Assembly (NCBI RefSeq): GCF_003402475.1
Contig: NZ_BFAB01000015.1
Location: 1 to 64,000, forward strand
Direction of reading: 5' to 3'
From: Mycobacterium sp. MFM001
GTDB lineage: Bacteria; Actinomycetota; Actinomycetes; Mycobacteriales; Mycobacteriaceae
Length of the DNA stretch: 64,000 nucleotides
This document shows positions 25,133-33,279 of the stretch, in pieces. The notes beneath the pieces are model-generated. The model was not told the origin of the DNA and did no database searches. It saw nothing but the letters and a program-made list of their open reading frames with translations. A program made the translations under genes and the position numbers. Every line of letters starts with the position of its first letter. Within the stretch, counting starts at the first letter, position 1.

Positions 25133-25852
25133 TCATCGCGGCTCTCGCAGCACGTATCCCACTCCGCGCAGCGTGTGCAGCAGTCGCTTTTCCCCGGTGT
25201 CGATCTTGCGACGCAGGTAGGACACATAGGACTCGACGACGTTGACGTCGCCGCCGAAGTCGTACCGCCACACGTGGTCGAGGATCTTCGGCTTGCTCAG
25301 CACCGTGCCGGCGTTGATCACGAAATAGCGCAGCAAGGTGAACTCGGTCGGCGACAGCGACACCGGCTCGCCGGCCTTCCACACCTCGTGGGTGTCCTCG
25401 TCGAGTTCGATGTCGGCGAACGTCAGCCGGGAGTTGCGGTGCTCGGTGACGCCCTTGCCGGCGCGGCGCAAGATGACCCGCAGCCGCGCGACCACCTCTT
25501 CGAGGCTGAACGGTTTGGTCACGTAGTCGTCGCCGCCCAGCGTGAGCCCGGCGATCTTGTCCTGCAGCGAGTCGCGGGCGGTCAGGAACAACGCGGGTGC
25601 GTCGATGCCGTCGGCGCGCAGCCGGCGCAACACCCCGAAGCCGTCCATCCCGGGCATCATCACGTCGAGGATCACCGCGTCGGGCTTGACCTCTCGCGCC
25701 AGGTCCAAGGCGGCCGGACCGTTGGTCGCGGTAAAGACCTCGAAGCCCTGGAATTTGAGGCTGACCGAGAGCAGCTCGACGATGTTGTCCTCGTCGTCGA
25801 CGACGAGGATCCGCGCCTCGGGGGTGTTTCCGTCTGTGGTTGCCGATGCCAT
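25133..25852 (-). CDS. phoP: Response regulator PhoP
   Basis: OmpR-type regulator controlling virulence lipids and acid response in pathogenic mycobacteria. Receiver domain with acidic pair in VVDDED and phospho-acceptor Asp in VILDVMMPGMDG (D63 from this start); winged helix with FVINAGTVLSKPKILDHVWRYDFGGDVNVVESYVSYLRRK. The C-terminal 180 residues are almost identical to M. tuberculosis PhoP as I recall it. ATG 25852 is chosen because GAGGGA lies eight bases before it; a GTG at 25870 would add six residues and matches the M. tuberculosis annotation. A PhoP-type direct repeat lies just upstream. Confidence 0.97.
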   Translation of the reverse strand: MASATTDGNTPEARILVVDDEDNIVELLSVSLKFQGFEVFTATNGPAALDLAREVKPDAVILDVMMPGMDGFGVLRRLRADGIDAPALFLTARDSLQDKIAGLTLGGDDYVTKPFSLEEVVARLRVILRRAGKGVTEHRNSRLTFADIELDEDTHEVWKAGEPVSLSPTEFTLLRYFVINAGTVLSKPKILDHVWRYDFGGDVNVVESYVSYLRRKIDTGEKRLLHTLRGVGYVLREPR

Positions 25853-25895
25853 GTGCTCATTCCCTCGCACTTGGTTGAACGTTACCTCCAGAGCG

Positions 25896-25913
25896 CCTGT
25901 GGAGTTCCTGTGA
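25896..25913 (-). promoter_or_regulatory. PhoP box (direct repeat) upstream of phoP
   Basis: On the minus strand TCACAGG-AACT-CCACAGG, two 7-mers with a 4-base spacer (11-base period). This matches the published PhoP consensus form TCACAGC-N4-TCACAGC in six of seven bases of the first repeat and five of the second. It ends 26 bases before the GTG alternative start, so autoregulation is likely. Confidence 0.65.
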
Positions 25914-25979
25914 ATCCAATACCGGCCGTGTCCGGTCTTACCTGCGTTAACCGCACGACCGAATGCCTAGACTCGAAGA

Positions 25980-26705
25980 ATGAACCTCGGCAAGAGCCTG
26001 GTGACCATCGCGACCGCACCCGTGCGGGTCGGGCTTGCGGCGGCCGACGCGGGCCTGGGTGTGGCGACGGCGGCCCTCGGCGTGGCGCACCGAACGCTCG
26101 GCGAAGCGGGCGCGCAAACCGGGCCGAACGCCGTCGCGCACATGTTCGGCATCGACGACGCGATCACTCGCGCCAACCGACTGGCCAGGCTCTTGGACGA
26201 CGACGCCCCGCTCGGGCGTGCGCTGGCCACCGACGGTCCGGTGGATCGGTTGCTGCGACCTGGCGGGATCGTCGACCTGCTGACGGCGCCCGGCGGGCTG
26301 CTCGACAGGCTGACCGAGGAGGGCGGCGGCCTCGAGCGCGCGTTGAAGCCCGGCGGGCTGGTGGACCAGCTGGTCGCCGACGACGGGCTGATCGAGAGGG
26401 TGCTCGCCGAGGACGGGCTGGCCGACCGGCTGCTGGCCGAGGGCGGCCTGATCGACAAACTGACGGCGCGGCACGGGCCGCTCGAGCAGCTCACCGACGT
26501 CGCCGACACCCTGGCCCGGCTGACACCGGGGATGGAGGCGCTGGAGCCGGCCATCGCCACCCTGCAGGACGCGGTCGTCGCCCTGACCATGGTGGTCAAC
26601 CCGCTGAGCAACATCGCCGAACGCATCCCGATGCGCCGTCGCACACCACGCCGTTATCCGCCTCAGCAGATACGTTCCGAGCGCATCGTCGAGGGCGACG
26701 AATAA
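25980..26705 (+). CDS. Protein built of 10-residue repeats, unknown function
   Basis: 241 residues. Residues about 7–45 are alanine-rich and apolar (TIATAPVRVGLAAADAG), possibly membrane-contacting. Residues 66–195 fall into strict 10-residue units, consensus G-L-x-D-R-L-L-x-x-G/D (for example GLADRLLAEG, GLIERVLAED, GLLDRLTEEG). The C-terminus is basic and proline-rich (RRRTPRRYPP). It is divergent from phoP and takes the place of Rv0756c, also 241 residues as I recall. Starts at ATG 25980; no clear ribosome site, so a leaderless transcript is possible. Function unknown. Confidence 0.8.
   Translation: MNLGKSLVTIATAPVRVGLAAADAGLGVATAALGVAHRTLGEAGAQTGPNAVAHMFGIDDAITRANRLARLLDDDAPLGRALATDGPVDRLLRPGGIVDLLTAPGGLLDRLTEEGGGLERALKPGGLVDQLVADDGLIERVLAEDGLADRLLAEGGLIDKLTARHGPLEQLTDVADTLARLTPGMEALEPAIATLQDAVVALTMVVNPLSNIAERIPMRRRTPRRYPPQQIRSERIVEGDE
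26175..26564 (+). repeat. Thirteen in-register 30-bp coding repeats
   Basis: The 390 bases encode residues 66–195 of the adjacent protein as thirteen units of exactly 10 codons without insertion or deletion. The central units (residues 86–165) conserve Gly1, an aliphatic residue at 2 or 3, Asp/Glu4, a basic residue or Gln at 5 and Leu6; the outer ones are degenerate. Confidence 0.75.
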
Positions 26706-26778
26706 TCAATACGACTGGCCCGCGGCGTATCGCTGTCGCCGGTAGTAGCGACCCCTGCCGCGATTCCTCGCCTTGTAC

Positions 26779-26804
26779 GTCGGCAGCTGGCTGTCAGCGC
26801 CGAC
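26779..26804 (-). terminator. Hairpin downstream of tRNA-Thr
   Basis: GTCGGC–(A)–GCTG, loop of five, CAGC–GCCGAC: a ten-pair stem with one bulged A, seven bases beyond the tRNA CCA in the direction of transcription. There is no U-tract, as is common for mycobacterial hairpins. Also able to act on the convergent repeat-protein transcript. Confidence 0.4.
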
Positions 26805-26810
26805 AGAAAT

Positions 26811-26886
26811 TGGAGCCGCGTGAGAGACTCGAACTCTCGACATCCGCTTTACAAGAGCGACGCTCTACCAACTGAGCTAACGCGGC
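26811..26886 (-). tRNA. tRNA-Thr (anticodon UGU)
   Basis: The minus strand folds as a cloverleaf. The acceptor stem GCCGCGT/ACGCGGC is a perfect seven pairs, the D-arm contains AGCTCAGTTGGTAGAGC, the anticodon loop is CTTGTAA (anticodon TGT, reading ACA), and the T-arm has GTTCGAGTC. The discriminator is T and CCA is encoded at 26813–26811. Confidence 0.97.
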
Positions 26887-26945
26887 CAGGGTCGGCTCAA
26901 TGAGCCAGGACGATTCTACGACGGGGCCCGCAGGCCTCAGCCGGG

Positions 26946-27398
26946 TCAGCCCGTGGTGTGCACGATCAGCACGTCAACCTTGGCCTTGCTGGCGACGCTG
27001 CCGGGGATCGAGAACACGCGCCCGATGATCGCGGATCGGGCGTCGAGTCCCACATTGCCGACTACCAGCAGATCGGCGTTAGCCGCCCCGGCAGCGTCAA
27101 CCAGTGCTTCTACAGCGGCACCCTGAATCGGCCGCTCTTCGATGTTCGTCGCCCCGGCCGCCTTGGCCCGGTCGCGGGCGTCGCGCAGGATCGAATAGAT
27201 CGGGGCGTTGCCGCGCACCTTGTAGGCCTCGTCGCCGAGGATGTCGGCGGCGCGCTTGTCGTCCTCGTGGGGCAGGTACCCGGTCGCAATGATCAGCTTC
27301 GCGTTCGACTCGGCGGCAATCCGGGCCGCACGCTCGACCGCCCGCAGCGACGACTGCGAGCCGTCCGTACCGACCACCACGGTCTGATAGGCAGTCAT
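26946..27398 (-). CDS. Universal stress protein (UspA family)
   Basis: 150 residues, single Usp domain closely resembling M. tuberculosis Rv1636 as I recall it (TVVVGTDGS; APIYSILRDA; KVDVLIVHTT). The nucleotide-binding loop starts VVGNVGLDARSAIIGR, consistent with ATP- or cAMP-binding members. ATG 27398 is read from its own short leader. It lies 85 bases downstream of mceF on the same strand and could be reached by mce read-through. Confidence 0.93.
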   Translation of the reverse strand: MTAYQTVVVGTDGSQSSLRAVERAARIAAESNAKLIIATGYLPHEDDKRAADILGDEAYKVRGNAPIYSILRDARDRAKAAGATNIEERPIQGAAVEALVDAAGAANADLLVVGNVGLDARSAIIGRVFSIPGSVASKAKVDVLIVHTTG

Positions 27399-27483
27399 GC
27401 GCCCTCCCCGCCCTGTTGGCTAGTCCCCATCGCAGACAGTAACGCCCCCACGCGGGCGGGCAGCACCATTCCGCGAAACGCGC

Positions 27484-29034
27484 TCAGCGGCCCGGTGCCA
27501 GCATCGACTTCCATCCCTCGTCTCCTGTCTTGGTCGAATTGTCGACCGCGTACTTGACGCCGTCGGGCCCGGTCAGCTCACCGCTCTGCGGACTGTAGAC
27601 CGCCGTGGGCGGCCAGCTGGGGATGTAGACGCAGGGGTTCGGCTGCTGACCGTTGCACTCCACGGTCCCCGCCCCGGGCCGCTGCAGCGGATCGCTGACG
27701 GGCGGCGGCGTTCCGCTCACCTTGTCCGCCGGCGCGGGATTGAGACCGTTGTTCACCGACGGCGCGGGTATCACCTGACCCGGGTTGACCGGTTGGTCGC
27801 AGCGTGCCCCCGGCGCCGGGCAGTTGAGGATCTGGTTGGGGTCGCCGTACCACGGGTTAGTCCCCAGCGGCACATACGGTTTGGGATCACGGCACTCGCG
27901 TGGCGTCGCGGCGCGCTTGCCGGGAACATCGACACACGGAATGTTGCGCGCCCCGCGCACCGCGTTGGCCGGAGTGTCCTGCGGGATCTTGCAATATGTT
28001 CCCGACGGCAGCGGCGCAGGGCTGGTGTCCGCCGGAGACCGCCACTGAGACGGTGGGAGAAATCCGGTCAGACACGGCGGGGGCTGATTGATCGTCACCG
28101 CGTTGTCCAGCGAAGCGTAGCCCGGGAACGCCGTCGTCACTGTCTGGGCGGCCGCGGCGCCCTGCGGATAAGCCACCAGCAGTTGCTCGACGTTCTTGTG
28201 GTAACGCTTGACCATGTCGAGCACGATTTCGACGTTCGCCAGTGTCTGCGGAAGTGTGTCGCGGACGTCGTTGAACACCGCGTCGACCTGATCCGCGGTG
28301 GGCGGCCCTTGGGTCAGGATGCTCTGCACATGCGGGTCGTTTTTTGCGGCCTGCGCCGCCAGCACGTCGAGGTTGTGCGACCAGCGCTCGATCGCGCCGC
28401 CCGAATCGACTTGGCTGTCAAGGATTGGCGCGGAATTCTCGATGATGTCGTCGATATCGCCGAGATTGGTCTTGAAGTCGCCGGCAATCGCCTGGGTCGC
28501 GTCGACCAGGCGTTGCAGCGCGGGCCCCAACCCGCCGACGGCTTGGGCCGTCTCGTCGAGCAACACCGCGATCTTGTCCTTGGGCAACACCGCCAGCCCG
28601 CGGTTGGCGGCGTCCAGCGCCGGCCCGATCTCCGTGGGCACGCTGCCCTCGGTGATGGTCTGTCCCGGCGCGAAGTACTTGCCCGCGTTGCCTGCCGACA
28701 CCAAATCCAGATACTGCTCACCGACCGCCGACACCGAATGCACGTTGGCCGTCGCATCGACCGGAATCTTGTACCGGCTGGCGATACTCATCGTCGCTTG
28801 GACGCCGGTCTCGGTCGGCTTGACGGCAGTGACCTTGCCGATGGTTTGGCCGCGGTATGTCACGTTGGCCGTGGGATACAGACCGCCCGACGCGGGCAGG
28901 TCCGCCTTGAGCGTGTACTGACCGATTCCCACCACGCTGGGAAGCCGAAGGTAGTAGCCGCCCAGCACCACGGCCATGATCACGGTCACGATGCCGAACA
29001 GGATCAGCTGGCGCCTCTCGAAGCGAGTCAGCAT
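27484..29034 (-). CDS. mceF: Mce family protein MceF
   Basis: 516 residues, last subunit of the Mce hexamer. N-terminal membrane helix about residues 10–28 (LILFGIVTVIMAVVLGGYY), MCE/MlaD domain about 38–118 (QYTLKADLPASGGLYPTANVTYRGQTIGKV…), then a long helical region and a proline/cysteine-rich C-terminus with CNGQQPNPCVYIP. Mce proteins form a periplasmic tunnel delivering lipids or sterols to the YrbE permease. Overlaps mceE by seven bases. No Mce-associated (mas) genes follow; a stress-protein gene does. Confidence 0.95.
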   Translation of the reverse strand: MLTRFERRQLILFGIVTVIMAVVLGGYYLRLPSVVGIGQYTLKADLPASGGLYPTANVTYRGQTIGKVTAVKPTETGVQATMSIASRYKIPVDATANVHSVSAVGEQYLDLVSAGNAGKYFAPGQTITEGSVPTEIGPALDAANRGLAVLPKDKIAVLLDETAQAVGGLGPALQRLVDATQAIAGDFKTNLGDIDDIIENSAPILDSQVDSGGAIERWSHNLDVLAAQAAKNDPHVQSILTQGPPTADQVDAVFNDVRDTLPQTLANVEIVLDMVKRYHKNVEQLLVAYPQGAAAAQTVTTAFPGYASLDNAVTINQPPPCLTGFLPPSQWRSPADTSPAPLPSGTYCKIPQDTPANAVRGARNIPCVDVPGKRAATPRECRDPKPYVPLGTNPWYGDPNQILNCPAPGARCDQPVNPGQVIPAPSVNNGLNPAPADKVSGTPPPVSDPLQRPGAGTVECNGQQPNPCVYIPSWPPTAVYSPQSGELTGPDGVKYAVDNSTKTGDEGWKSMLAPGR

Positions 29035-30161
29035 TGCCGATCGGCCCTTTCGACCAGAGGCCCGCCCGGAGCATCGTTCGGGTTGGACGTGTAACGCACG
29101 TCGGGGATCATCGTCTCGGGGTCACGGCCCCACGATTGCTCGAGTGCTCGCAGCGCTCCGGAGAATCCGGTCCCGGTGAGCATCGCATTGTCGACAGCGC
29201 TGAGGGTCAGGTCAGCCGTCAGCGACAAGTTGAAGTAGTCGCCGCGGAATGACTTGGGCACGGAGTCGACGTCGAACGGCTGGGCGAGAATCAATTTGAG
29301 TGCGCGGATCAAATACGGTGAGCCACGGCCGAGTTCCCGCAACGGGCACTGCAGCGACACCAAATCCCGGTGCAGGTTGCCCCTCGATGGCGACAAGTAC
29401 TGGTCGGTAAGCTCGCTGAGCCGCCCCACCGAGTCGACGGCGTTGATCAACAGGTTCTGTTTGTCGGCGAAATGCTTGACCAGCGGCGGGAATTCGGTGA
29501 GGGCCCGGTCCAGGACATCCGAGCGGGAGCCCACGTATGCCAACAGCCGGTTGGTGGAATCGATCGCGCGGGTGATGTCCTCTCGTTGCTCGTTGAGCCG
29601 AGCCGTGAAGGTATCCAGCTTGCTGAGGAACGCACGGATCTGATCGGCCCGCCCGTTGACAATGTTGTAGACCTCGTCCTGCAGCACTTCGAGATTCGGG
29701 ATGTGACCGCCACGCAAGATGATCGCGATACTGGCCAACGTCTGTTCGGTGGTGGGGTACGCCGACGAATTCTTCAGCGGAATCGTGTCGCCGTCTTTCA
29801 GCAGCTCCTGCGACGGGTTGGGCGGCGCGGCCAACTCCACATGCTGAGAGCCCAGGAGGCTGGTCTGCCCAATCTTGGCGGTGGCGTTTTTGGGTAGCTT
29901 GACGTTTTTGTTCAGGCCCAGCGTCAGCGTGGCGACCCAGTTCTTCAGTTTGATCGCGCGGACCGTGCCGACGAAGACATCCGCTACCCGCACCCGGCTG
30001 TTGTCGTTGAGGGCCAGCGTGTCGGGCATCTGCACATAGATGGTATAGGCACCGGCTCCGGTGCCCGGTCCGCCGGGCATCGGAACATTCGCAATACCAT
30101 GCCAATTCGCACACGACGTCAGTGCGACGGCAGCCGCCAACACCGCCAACCCGCGCCTCAT
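29028..30161 (-). CDS. mceE: Mce family lipoprotein MceE
   Basis: 377 residues, the lipoprotein subunit (LprK/LprL/LprN type). Signal peptide MRRGLAVLAAAVALTSC with lipobox LTSC and lipidated C17. MCE domain about residues 38–115 (YTIYVQMPDTLALNDNSRVRVADVFVGTV), then helices forming the tunnel. ATG overlaps the mceD stop by four bases. As the only lipidated member it anchors the complex to the outer leaflet of the plasma membrane. Confidence 0.95.
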   Translation of the reverse strand: MRRGLAVLAAAVALTSCANWHGIANVPMPGGPGTGAGAYTIYVQMPDTLALNDNSRVRVADVFVGTVRAIKLKNWVATLTLGLNKNVKLPKNATAKIGQTSLLGSQHVELAAPPNPSQELLKDGDTIPLKNSSAYPTTEQTLASIAIILRGGHIPNLEVLQDEVYNIVNGRADQIRAFLSKLDTFTARLNEQREDITRAIDSTNRLLAYVGSRSDVLDRALTEFPPLVKHFADKQNLLINAVDSVGRLSELTDQYLSPSRGNLHRDLVSLQCPLRELGRGSPYLIRALKLILAQPFDVDSVPKSFRGDYFNLSLTADLTLSAVDNAMLTGTGFSGALRALEQSWGRDPETMIPDVRYTSNPNDAPGGPLVERADRQC

Positions 30162-31723
30162 GAGCCGGCCTCCGCGGGTAGCGGCGCCGCGTCAGGCGCC
30201 GGCGCGACCGGCCCGGGCACCACTCCCGGTGCCGGCGGCGGCGGTGGTACCGGCACCTGCGGGGCCTGCAAGCCGATCGGTGGCACCACCGGATACTCGT
30301 CATACGCGTTCGGCGGCCCCGGCGGGGTTTGCAATCCTGACGGCGGCGGCGGCGCGTCGGGTCCGCCCATCAGTTCGGCCAGCGATTCAGGGGTGAGCAG
30401 GCTCGCCGTGACCGGGCCCACCTGAACGCCCTGCATCCCCGGCGCCACAACCCAGCCGGGCTGAGTATTGCGGTGCGACAACGGCGTATCGGGCACCCAG
30501 ATCCCGGGCACCGTGGTGTCCTTGTATCCCGGCGGCGGCTGCAGGCGCGGCTCGGAATAGGCTACTTCCTTGGGCAGCGTCTCCGCGGTGCTGAACAGGT
30601 TGAGACCGAACGGCAGGTAGTTGAACTTGATCGCATCCAGAATGGGCGCCAGGTACTGCGCGCACAGCTCGGCGGAATCCTGATAACCGAGCCGACTACC
30701 AGCTTGAATCATGCTGCAAATGAACTGCATTGGGTTGGTGAAGTTCGGAATCGCCGGAATGGACATGACCGCGCCGTGCGACGGGTGGTAAATCCCACCC
30801 AAGTTCGCTTGCAGTGTCGGCAGCACGTGCAGGCCGGTCTCCAAACCATTCAGCGGCTCGGGCTGGACCAGCGTGGTGGTCAGGTTGGCGAGGTTGTCGA
30901 GGTCGTGCGCAAGCACTTCACGGTTCTTGGCCAGGAACGGGCGCAGTGTGGAGAGCAGACCGTCGAACTGTTGTATGGCATTGCCCAGATCCCGGTCGGA
31001 GCCGGTCAGCCGGTCGGTGAACTGCGCCAGGTTGTTGTTCAACGCGACGAACTGCCGATCATCTTTGTGCAGGGCGTTGACGAACATCGCGAGACTGCGT
31101 GCCACCGCGAAGAAGTCGCCCCGACCCTGGTTCAGCGCGCTCAGCGACCGCGACAGACTCTCCAGCGTGGTGTTGATCTGCTTGCCCTTGCCGGCCAACC
31201 CGTCGGCGGACGACTCGATGAGTTCCCCGAAGGGTCCCTTGGGCTGCTCGGGTGTCGGCCCGAGCTTGTCGATGATGTTGGCGACGCTGTTGCGCAGTTG
31301 GTCCCACTCCGTCGGCACCGCGGTGCGCTCGATCGGGATCACCGCGTTGTCGGCCAGCACCGGGCCACCTTTGTAGGGGGGCTCCAACTGGATGCTGCGC
31401 GACGCCACCACGGTGGGGTTCACGATCACCGCGGACGCGTCTGCGGGCACTTTGTATTTGTTGCTGTAGTGAAAGGTCACTTTCATCTTGTCGCCGGCGG
31501 CCTCGATCTTGTCGACTGAGCCGACGCGGATCCCCATGATCTGGACCTTGTCCCCGGAATAGAGCGCATTGGCCTCCGGGAAGTAGGCGACGACGGTGTT
31601 GTTGGTCAACTTGTGATACAGCCGCAGACCGGCGAAGCCGACAGCCAGGATCACCACGGCGGCAAGCGTTGCGGTGATCACCGATGCCATCCGCACGTTG
31701 CGGGTCCGGAAGATGTTGCTCAA
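30158..31723 (-). CDS. mceD: Mce family protein MceD
   Basis: 521 residues. TM about 13–35 (ASVITATLAAVVILAVGFAGL), MCE domain about 42–118 (VVAYFPEANALYSGDKVQIMGIRVGSV), helical region, and a C-terminal 60-residue tail very rich in proline (PPPPSGLQTPPGPP; PQVPVPPPPPAPG) that probably spans or contacts the cell wall. The start is the unusual TTG at 31723 overlapping the mceC stop (TTGA); the next in-frame ATG is 31690, which would cut into the basic residues before the membrane helix. Confidence 0.93.
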   Translation of the reverse strand: MSNIFRTRNVRMASVITATLAAVVILAVGFAGLRLYHKLTNNTVVAYFPEANALYSGDKVQIMGIRVGSVDKIEAAGDKMKVTFHYSNKYKVPADASAVIVNPTVVASRSIQLEPPYKGGPVLADNAVIPIERTAVPTEWDQLRNSVANIIDKLGPTPEQPKGPFGELIESSADGLAGKGKQINTTLESLSRSLSALNQGRGDFFAVARSLAMFVNALHKDDRQFVALNNNLAQFTDRLTGSDRDLGNAIQQFDGLLSTLRPFLAKNREVLAHDLDNLANLTTTLVQPEPLNGLETGLHVLPTLQANLGGIYHPSHGAVMSIPAIPNFTNPMQFICSMIQAGSRLGYQDSAELCAQYLAPILDAIKFNYLPFGLNLFSTAETLPKEVAYSEPRLQPPPGYKDTTVPGIWVPDTPLSHRNTQPGWVVAPGMQGVQVGPVTASLLTPESLAELMGGPDAPPPPSGLQTPPGPPNAYDEYPVVPPIGLQAPQVPVPPPPPAPGVVPGPVAPAPDAAPLPAEAGS

Positions 31724-33279
31724 TTCTGGCTACCTCCCGTGCTGCCGCTGCCTCCGGTCCCACCGGGCGTGATGAAGGGGGCCGGCAACTGCTCCCCCGG
31801 CCCCGGGCGGGCGGGCGGTCCCGGCGGTAACCCCGGCGCGAACGTCGACGGCGGCGGGGTCGGACCTGCCGGCTGCAGGTTCTCGGTACGCGCTCCCGGT
31901 GGGGCGTTGGCAGGCAACGGAACTGGTGTACCCGGCACTGCCGGAGGCGCGTCGCCCGGCCGCCCTGCGATCGGGATGCCCGGCGTCGGTGGCAGACCGT
32001 TCGGGTTCGGCGGTGACGTCTGGACATCGATCGGCGCCGGGAAACTGCCTCCGAATGGACCAACGTCGACGCCCGCGCACGGCAACGGGTTCCACGGCCG
32101 CGGCAGCGCGTCGGGTGGCGGGGTGTAGGAACAGGCCGATCCCGGCGGAACGGCCGGTCCCGGGTGATCCGGTGTACCCTCGAGCACCGGCGGCGCGGGC
32201 GGCGGGGCGCCGTTGGGGAATCGGGTGCCGTTGGGGTCGGGGAACCGGAACGCAGGCAATCCCGCAGTCTCCCAGAAGTGTTCGGGATCGATGCCGCGCT
32301 TCTTGAACGCGGCGTCCACCCAGGGCTGCAAGATCCAGTACGGCAGCAGATTGGCCAGCACGATCTTGAAGTACGGGCCCGACGCGACGGATTCTCCTAA
32401 CGATGCAGCGAATTGGCCGACAGTCTTGAGGCCGTCGGCAAGGTCGTCCTTGCGCGCCACCAGCACGTCGCTGAGGGTGCGCAGCTGCTCCAGCACGGTG
32501 TTCAGATTCGGGTTGTCGTTGATGAAGCCTTGCACCTGACGGGAGAACGCGGAAATGTTGCCCAGTAGCGCGTCGATGGCGCGCCCGCGTTCGTTGAACG
32601 CGGCCAGCAGCGTCTTGGCGTTGACGAGCAGCCGGTTGACCTGCTCGCTGCGGTCGCCGAGCACGCTGGCCACTTTGTTGGCTTGCGCGAGCAGATGTTT
32701 GACTTCTTCGTCGCGTTTGCCGATGGCGTCGGAGAGTTTGGTCAGGCCGTCGAGGGCAGGGCTCAGGTGCGAGTAGGTCTGGTCGATGGTCTGCGACAAG
32801 ACGTTCAGCGACCGCTTGACGGTGTCGACATCCCAGCCGGCGGCGGCCTTGGTGACGTCGAAGACAGCGTCGTAGATCTGGTACGGGGTAGTGCTTTGGC
32901 CCAGCGGTAAAACGCTTCCAGGCTTTAATGTTTCGGCTCCCCGCGGCTCGATCTCGAGCACTTTCTTACCCAGGATGGTGTCGGTCTTGATCGCCAGCCG
33001 GCTATCGGTGCCGATGGTGTTGGCACCGATCGAGAACTCGATCACGACGTGGTCGCCGTCGATCTTGAGCCCTTGCACCGTGCCGACATCCACGCCGCTG
33101 ATGCGCACCTTGTCGTTCTTGTTCAGTTGACCGGTGTTGGCGAACTGTCCGTAGTAGCTGGGGCTGGCGAACAGCATCGGGACGCTGGTGAAGCTTTGTC
33201 CCACAACGACTATCAGCGCCAGCACGACCAGGCCCGTGAGCCCGGCACGGAAGCGGTTGAATTCGGTCAGTGTTCTCAT
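31720..33279 (-). CDS. mceC: Mce family protein MceC
   Basis: 519 residues. TM about 10–32 (RAGLTGLVVLALIVVVGQSF), MCE domain about 43–120 (YYGQFANTGQLNKNDKVRISGVDVGTVQGL), helical region about 140–330, and a proline/glycine-rich C-terminal tail of about 150 residues that ends GGTGGSGSTGGSQN. ATG 33279 overlaps the mceB stop by four bases, so upstream in-frame starts are rejected. Confidence 0.95.
   Translation of the reverse strand: MRTLTEFNRFRAGLTGLVVLALIVVVGQSFTSVPMLFASPSYYGQFANTGQLNKNDKVRISGVDVGTVQGLKIDGDHVVIEFSIGANTIGTDSRLAIKTDTILGKKVLEIEPRGAETLKPGSVLPLGQSTTPYQIYDAVFDVTKAAAGWDVDTVKRSLNVLSQTIDQTYSHLSPALDGLTKLSDAIGKRDEEVKHLLAQANKVASVLGDRSEQVNRLLVNAKTLLAAFNERGRAIDALLGNISAFSRQVQGFINDNPNLNTVLEQLRTLSDVLVARKDDLADGLKTVGQFAASLGESVASGPYFKIVLANLLPYWILQPWVDAAFKKRGIDPEHFWETAGLPAFRFPDPNGTRFPNGAPPPAPPVLEGTPDHPGPAVPPGSACSYTPPPDALPRPWNPLPCAGVDVGPFGGSFPAPIDVQTSPPNPNGLPPTPGIPIAGRPGDAPPAVPGTPVPLPANAPPGARTENLQPAGPTPPPSTFAPGLPPGPPARPGPGEQLPAPFITPGGTGGSGSTGGSQN

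Noticed and set aside
26811..26886. tRNA-Thr as an integration site for the mce region
   Set aside because: Elements normally integrate at the tRNA 3' end, which here faces the repeat-protein gene and only about 100 bases of DNA. The mce operon lies on the 5' side, and no duplicated tRNA 3' fragment or integrase was seen.
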